Positions 59,585 through 64,000 of a stretch of 64,000 nt of DNA are shown piece after piece (the stretch's first letter is position 1; the number at the start of each line of letters is the position of its first letter). The notes beneath the pieces were generated by a model. That model made no database searches. It worked only from the letters and a program-made list of their open reading frames with translations, and was not told the origin of the DNA. The position numbers and the translations under genes were made by a program. This DNA comes from Paenibacillus contaminans (GTDB taxonomy: Bacteria; Bacillota; Bacilli; Paenibacillales; NBRC-103111): the NCBI RefSeq assembly GCF_003285015.1, contig NZ_QMFB01000001.1, positions 434,001-498,000 of the forward strand, written 5' to 3'.

Positions 59585-59725
59585 GATCCTAGATCCTTTC
59601 AGCGGCGAGAATGATAAGAAAAGTATAAAGGAGTTGCAGGATAAGGAACCCGGCAAATTTTTATTAAATGAAACTTTATTGCTTTGCATAACAAAACAAA
59701 TCGATTGCACACAAAGGAGCGAAAA

Positions 59726-59851
59726 ATGAACAAAGCATTGAAAATCTCGGCACGTACCATTTTGGTTGTCGTTTTGTCTTTATTCGGGCTGATGTGTGTA
59801 TTCGGGATTGTTTTCTTTCTGGGCGTGTGGTATCGCGACGTTTTCATGTGA
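59726..59851 (+). CDS. 41-residue single-pass membrane protein
   Basis: The small product starts MNKALKISARTILVVVLSLF and has one hydrophobic helix (about 11-33), ending with a short polar tail. AAAGGAGCG lies 6 bases before the ATG. I do not recognise it; it is divergent from the kinase gene. No terminator follows directly. Confidence 0.55.
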   Translation: MNKALKISARTILVVVLSLFGLMCVFGIVFFLGVWYRDVFM

Positions 59852-59940
59852 AATTAACGATAGGGTTGTTTTGGTTTTTATGCTCGCCGTCGTTTATTGT
59901 TATGATTGGGCGCGAATAAGACATAAGAAAGTTTGGCAAG

Positions 59941-59968
59941 GTGCCGGCGATAACGTCGGCGCTTTTTT
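59941..59968 (+). terminator. hairpin terminator in the gap before the heparinase-like gene
   Basis: GTGCCGGCG and CGTCGGCGC form a stem with two G-T pairs around ATAA, ending in T. Confidence 0.7.
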
Positions 59969-60372
59969 AGTTTATAAACGCGATTTACCGATGGACTTGT
60001 CCCATTGCCCGAAAAAACGTTTGTCTTTAAAGGGACGATAAAGCGCATATCCAAATTATCCCTCCAGTAAAAAAACGGCATATCCAATCCTCGATATGGC
60101 ATGCTTCCTAAAAAACGCTGTGCTATGTTTCGAATGGACGAGGCAAAATACGAAGCGTATTTCGTCTCGCTAATCGGATAACGGGAAGGTGGGGTATGGA
60201 TGAGCGAACATATTGCATCATATGCCCGATTGCATGCAGGCTTCTGCTCCTGTTCATGGTTCTGAAAATGGCTCAAGTAGGCCAAGCCGGTCTATGCAGC
60301 CATTTATTTGCCATTCTAAAGTAAGCGCTTACGATAATTCCGAATCATGAATATATGCTTAGGAGCGATAAG
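59969..60372. other. intergenic region with a hairpin and a cre-like site, no gene supported
   Basis: A hairpin lies at 60141-60171 (CGAGGCAAAATACG, loop AAG, CGTATTTCGTCTCG). The reading frames across this stretch look non-coding. Just before the end, AGTAAGCGCTTACG resembles a cre site and AGGAG precedes the next gene. Confidence 0.5.
60321..60332. promoter_or_regulatory. cre-like palindrome
   Basis: GTAAGCGCTTAC is a perfect palindrome matching the CcpA cre core (TGTAAGCGCTTACA at 12 of 14 over the wider site) and lies 41 bases before the start of the heparinase-like gene. Carbon-source control is inferred. Confidence 0.55.
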
Positions 60373-63300
60373 ATGAAAACTTCTGTCACGAACAAAACGA
60401 AGAGAGTCGTTTGTTTGTTTATGGTCGTTCTTTTACTGCTTTCCTCCGATTTGGTTCTGCCGCCGCACACGGCTGCCGCAGAGGAACCGCAAACCGTCAC
60501 TTATTCCTTCAATCAAAGCAGTCTTGTGCCCGGTACATCTGATTGGCAGCTCGTAGGCGCGCCATATGGCGAGTTCACGCCCGGGGTAGCGATATTGGCG
60601 GACAGCATCAATATCGAGGCTTGGGCTGACGGCCATGCCCGATCTTTCAAATTTAACGTTCCTGAAGCAGGAGCTTATACCGTCAAGCTTCAGGGAATCG
60701 TCATGACGTTAGGCGGAATAAGCAGGCTGCATGTAGACGGCAAGCCGATCGGCATCTTCGATTTTTATGCGGAATCTTCCTGGGACGATTGGGTCGAGAG
60801 CGAAGCCAGGGCGATCCGGGTTATGAATCTGGAGGCAGGTATTCATGAACTGACGATCGAGGCAATCGGTCACGCGACAGGATCGACTCGGCGTAACATG
60901 TTCCCGACTAAGCTAATATTGGAGAAAGTGCAAGGAGCGCTAGCCGTGCAACAAGTACAGATCAAATGGAACCCGCAGGAACTGAACGTCGGAACGCGTA
61001 CACCGTTAAGCGTCGAGGCGTTACTGGCCGATGGTACCCCGGCGGTACTTCCCGGCGCACAGATCAGCTTTGCCAGCGCCGACCAATCGGTCGCGGTAGT
61101 GGAGGCTCAAACCGGCTGGCTGGAAGCGGTCGGCATCGGTACGACGACGATCGAAGCATCCGTACTTTATGAAGGAAATGTATATACGGCTGACCTTCCT
61201 ATCGAAGTCAAGCCGGGACATACTTATGCATTCAACAAAAGCAGCTTGAATCCGGGGACGAGCCGCTGGAAGCTGGTCGGCGCGCCATACGGCGAGTATG
61301 AGCCGGGCGTAGCATTGTTGGATGACAGCATCAATATCGAAGCGTATGCGGACGGACATTCCCGCTCCTTTAAGTTTTATGTGTCCAAGACGGCACCTTA
61401 TACGGTCAAGCTCCAGGGAATCGTCATGACTTTGGGCGGGATCAGCGAGCTGTTTGTTGACGGGCAGCCGATCGGCACATTCGATTTCTACTCCACAGCA
61501 TCATGGGATGATTGGCTGGAAAGCGAAGCGAGGACGATTCGCCTGATGAATTTGTCGGCGGGCATGCACGAGCTGACGATAAAAGCGATCGGTCATACGA
61601 CAGGCTCCACACGCCGTAATATGTTTCCGACGAAGTTCATTCTCGAGCCTTTTGAAGGCCCGCTGCCCGTGCAGGAAGTGGAGCTGAAAGCGGATTCGGC
61701 GGAATTGTCCTTAGGGGCCCGAACGCAGCTGACGGTTGAGGCGACTTTGACGGACGGCACGAAAATTGCCCTGCCGGACGCGCAGATCAGCTATCAAAGC
61801 ATGGACGAAGCAGTCGCGGTTGTTGATGCACAAAGCGGTATGCTGGAGGCGGCCGGCGTCGGCGAAACGGTAATAAACGTATCTGTCGTCTATTTTGGCG
61901 CGACATACACGGGCAGCCTTCCCGTTAAGGTCATCCCGATCAGCAGCGTCAAAAAGCGCAGCACCCTTTATACGGAGGCGGAAGTTCAAGCGGCAAGAAG
62001 CAATGTCAGTCAGTTCGATTGGGCGAAGAGTATGAGAGACAATGCCGTTGCCCAAGCAGACTTGTATCTTGGTCAGGGGCTTGACTTTCTATGGAATTTG
62101 GTGCCGCCGCAAAGCTTGCCTAGAAGCATATTCGTGAATTTTGAGTTGGGAAGTCCGGTTACGGGGAAGGAAATCGATAAGTACGGCTACTATCCTTACC
62201 TGATCGACCCTATCGGTGATCCATGGAAAATAACCGATCCGAGCAGCGGCTATCGTTTCCCGACAAACGATTTCAAAAGCTATTATGAAAGCGGATTAAA
62301 CGAACACGGCATTTTTGACAGGTCATTGGCCGACCCGGCATTTTTGGTCAATACGCTTTATCCCGAAAAAGGCCCGACTTGGGGCGTCGACGACGGCAAC
62401 GGCTGGATTGACGAAAACGGCAACTATTACACCTTCATCGCTTATTATGTTCAATGGGGCTTATGGGGGTACGACGGAAAAAGCGCGATACAGAAAGCGC
62501 TGCGCTCGCTGCGCGACGCCTATTTGTACACCGGCGATGTGAAGTATGCCCGCGGCGGCACCGTTTTGCTGGACCGTATCGCCGATGTTTACCCGAGTCT
62601 CGATATTTCGGTTTACAGCATGGAGCATTATTTTAATTCGCATGGCGGCTTTGGATTGGGCAAGGCGGTGGGGAATATATGGGAGCCGTTTCTTGTCAAA
62701 GATTTTTTAAGCGCTTATGACGCGTTTTTTCCGGCGATGGACGATTCGCAGTTAATCGGCTTTTTAACGGCCAAATCACAGCAGTACCGGCTGGGACCGT
62801 TAAAGCATTCCGCGACGGGAATCCGCAAAAACATCGAGGACAACATCGTCAAGCTCATTTATCCGGCTATAAAAAACGCGCAAATCGCAAGCAATAACGG
62901 CATTCATCAGGGTGCTCTCGCGATGGCTGCGGTTGTGTACGACAAGCTGCCCGAATCGAAGGAATGGATGGATTTCAACTATAAGTCGGGCGGCCAGATC
63001 GGCCCGCCTCATCAGGTTACCGGCGGGAATATGGGCGTTACCTTCGTTAACGGGGTCGATCGCGACGGGGTAGGGCATGAATCTTCGCCGGGTTATAACC
63101 AGCTATGGCTGGACGCCTATTTGGAGACGGCGGATATTTTGAACGGGTATGACGGGTTTGATGGAGCCGATCTTTACGATCATGTGAAGTTTCGGAAAAT
63201 GTTCTCCGGACTTTATCCGCTAATGCTGGGCGAACGGTTTACGGCCAATATCGGGGATGCAAGCGGAACCGGGAATCCGTGGTATGCATTCAATCTGACC

Positions 63301-64000
63301 CAGATGATCAAAGCGTTCGAAAATTACGGGGATCCGATTTTTGCCCAGCTTGCTTATTTCGCGAATAATAACAGCATCGAGGGGATTCACGGCGATATTT
63401 TTTCGGCCAATCCGGATCAAATCGCAAGCGGTATCCAAAATGTCATCAATGAGCAAGGCACGCTTAAGCTCGACAGCATCAATATGACCGGTTACGGATT
63501 CGCCGCCTTGAGAGACGGTGAGAAACAAGGGGACATCGTCGGAGCCCGTTATCCGTTCCAGCAGCTGCCGATTGTGTCGAAGACAGGAAACGGCGCGGCG
63601 TCGATCAAAAACGGCACACTGGAGTTTGCCGGTACAGCTGTGGGCGATTCGATCGAGTTCTCGTTTGATGTCGCGTTATCGGGGAGCTATGAAGTGCTGC
63701 TGCAGCCGGCCCGTTCCATCTGGTACGGAGGCTCGGGCACCTACCTCGTTAAGCTGGACGGACAGCCGGTCGGCGAGATCGACTTTTATGGAAACCGGCA
63801 GAGCCGGGAATCTTTCGGAATCGTTCCGCTCGGCGCCGGTACGCACTCGATTCAATTTATCGCTACCGGTAAAAACCCGAATTCGGGCAGCTACAAAATG
63901 GCCTTGTACGAATTGGCCCTGCTTGACGAGGAGCAAAGGCTGGAGCGGAATGAAACGATTGGAACCGATCCGCTTAGAGATCTTTGGATGTACTACGGAC
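60373..64000 (+). CDS. large secreted heparinase II/III-like protein with tandem repeats (3' end outside the window)
   Basis: About 1209 residues are visible. A signal peptide (cut after about residue 36, TAAA) precedes two tandem modules of about 245 residues: a beta-sandwich (37-180 and 284-430, each ending near GHxTGSTRRNMFPTK) and a Big_2-like Ig domain (about 195-280 and 440-525). Then comes an alpha-helical toroid-like catalytic region (about 530-1070, with YYTFIAYYVQWGLWG and HESSPGYNQLWLDAY) resembling heparinase II/III and alginate-lyase enzymes, and a third, diverged beta-sandwich. The product is exported and probably cleaves an acidic polysaccharide. Start ATG 60373 follows AGGAG. 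The coding frame runs off the window end. Confidence 0.8.
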   Translation, partial: MKTSVTNKTKRVVCLFMVVLLLLSSDLVLPPHTAAAEEPQTVTYSFNQSSLVPGTSDWQLVGAPYGEFTPGVAILADSINIEAWADGHARSFKFNVPEAGAYTVKLQGIVMTLGGISRLHVDGKPIGIFDFYAESSWDDWVESEARAIRVMNLEAGIHELTIEAIGHATGSTRRNMFPTKLILEKVQGALAVQQVQIKWNPQELNVGTRTPLSVEALLADGTPAVLPGAQISFASADQSVAVVEAQTGWLEAVGIGTTTIEASVLYEGNVYTADLPIEVKPGHTYAFNKSSLNPGTSRWKLVGAPYGEYEPGVALLDDSINIEAYADGHSRSFKFYVSKTAPYTVKLQGIVMTLGGISELFVDGQPIGTFDFYSTASWDDWLESEARTIRLMNLSAGMHELTIKAIGHTTGSTRRNMFPTKFILEPFEGPLPVQEVELKADSAELSLGARTQLTVEATLTDGTKIALPDAQISYQSMDEAVAVVDAQSGMLEAAGVGETVINVSVVYFGATYTGSLPVKVIPISSVKKRSTLYTEAEVQAARSNVSQFDWAKSMRDNAVAQADLYLGQGLDFLWNLVPPQSLPRSIFVNFELGSPVTGKEIDKYGYYPYLIDPIGDPWKITDPSSGYRFPTNDFKSYYESGLNEHGIFDRSLADPAFLVNTLYPEKGPTWGVDDGNGWIDENGNYYTFIAYYVQWGLWGYDGKSAIQKALRSLRDAYLYTGDVKYARGGTVLLDRIADVYPSLDISVYSMEHYFNSHGGFGLGKAVGNIWEPFLVKDFLSAYDAFFPAMDDSQLIGFLTAKSQQYRLGPLKHSATGIRKNIEDNIVKLIYPAIKNAQIASNNGIHQGALAMAAVVYDKLPESKEWMDFNYKSGGQIGPPHQVTGGNMGVTFVNGVDRDGVGHESSPGYNQLWLDAYLETADILNGYDGFDGADLYDHVKFRKMFSGLYPLMLGERFTANIGDASGTGNPWYAFNLTQMIKAFENYGDPIFAQLAYFANNNSIEGIHGDIFSANPDQIASGIQNVINEQGTLKLDSINMTGYGFAALRDGEKQGDIVGARYPFQQLPIVSKTGNGAASIKNGTLEFAGTAVGDSIEFSFDVALSGSYEVLLQPARSIWYGGSGTYLVKLDGQPVGEIDFYGNRQSRESFGIVPLGAGTHSIQFIATGKNPNSGSYKMALYELALLDEEQRLERNETIGTDPLRDLWMYYG

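Noticed and set aside
59878..60285. 135-codon frame on the minus strand of the gap before the heparinase-like gene
   Set aside because: Composition looks non-coding, it spans a terminator and has no ribosome site.
1..64000. tRNA or rRNA genes
   Set aside because: No GGTTCGANTCC-type T-arm or rRNA-like sequence was noticed by eye on either strand; a tRNA scan would be decisive.

Overview
The window looks like chromosome of a spore-forming, low-to-mid GC Firmicute of the Paenibacillaceae (Paenibacillus- or Cohnella-like). This rests on strong AGGAGG-type ribosome binding sites with many TTG/GTG starts, RNase J, a SpoIIP-type amidase, several YesM/YesN-type two-component pairs, sugar ABC importers without their own ATPase, and large multi-domain secreted carbohydrate proteins. 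No tRNA, rRNA, CRISPR array or intact insertion sequence was seen.

Layout. 1-4.2 kb: a PLP trans-sulfuration enzyme, then a YesM/YesN two-component pair. 4.2-6.5 kb: a MarR repressor divergent from a CBS-MFS operon whose promoter carries two palindromic operators. 6.6-11.9 kb: RNase J, a SpoIIP-like amidase with two SH3b domains, RNase Z and an unknown protein. 11.9-14.5 kb: a decayed AT-rich stretch in which remnants of a CotJC/manganese-catalase gene flank about 1.2 kb of foreign-looking DNA, then a DUF3231 gene with a 57-residue partner and a WGxxGxxG-tailed protein. 14.8-23.9 kb: a HAD hydrolase, a LacI repressor with an aldehyde/alcohol dehydrogenase operon (identical 14-bp palindromes before lacI and before the operon), and a 1359-residue secreted carbohydrate protein. 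23.9-28.5 kb: AraC, GNAT and membrane protein genes, a TetR regulator, a broken DUF4269 gene and a glycosyltransferase. 28.6-31.8 kb: a BlaI/M56/YceI set with matching operators before blaI and yceI, and an AraC-GyrI-like regulator.

31.8-48.0 kb is the most striking part. It is a long island with two solute-binding proteins, four permeases, a secreted NHL-TPR-Yip1 membrane protein, a DUF5696 protein and an embedded YesM/YesN pair. The promoters of the two binding-protein genes share a 40-nt upstream block (36/40 identical) at the same distance from TATAAT, so they are probably targets of the same regulator, most likely the embedded AraC-type response regulator.

48.1-49.0 kb: a chloramphenicol acetyltransferase with a leader peptide and a hairpin that hides its ribosome binding site, as in classic translational attenuators. 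49.3-57.3 kb: an OmpR-type two-component system with a lipoprotein, then a second sugar importer followed by an HlyD-like adaptor. 57.4-60.4 kb: an SDR lacking the canonical Tyr/Lys, a region of short repeats with a 16-bp perfect inverted repeat, an APH-family kinase and a 41-residue membrane protein. 60.4 kb to the end: the start of a very large secreted heparinase-like protein with tandem repeats, cut by the window edge.

All functional names come from reading motifs and remembered family patterns; no database search was possible.
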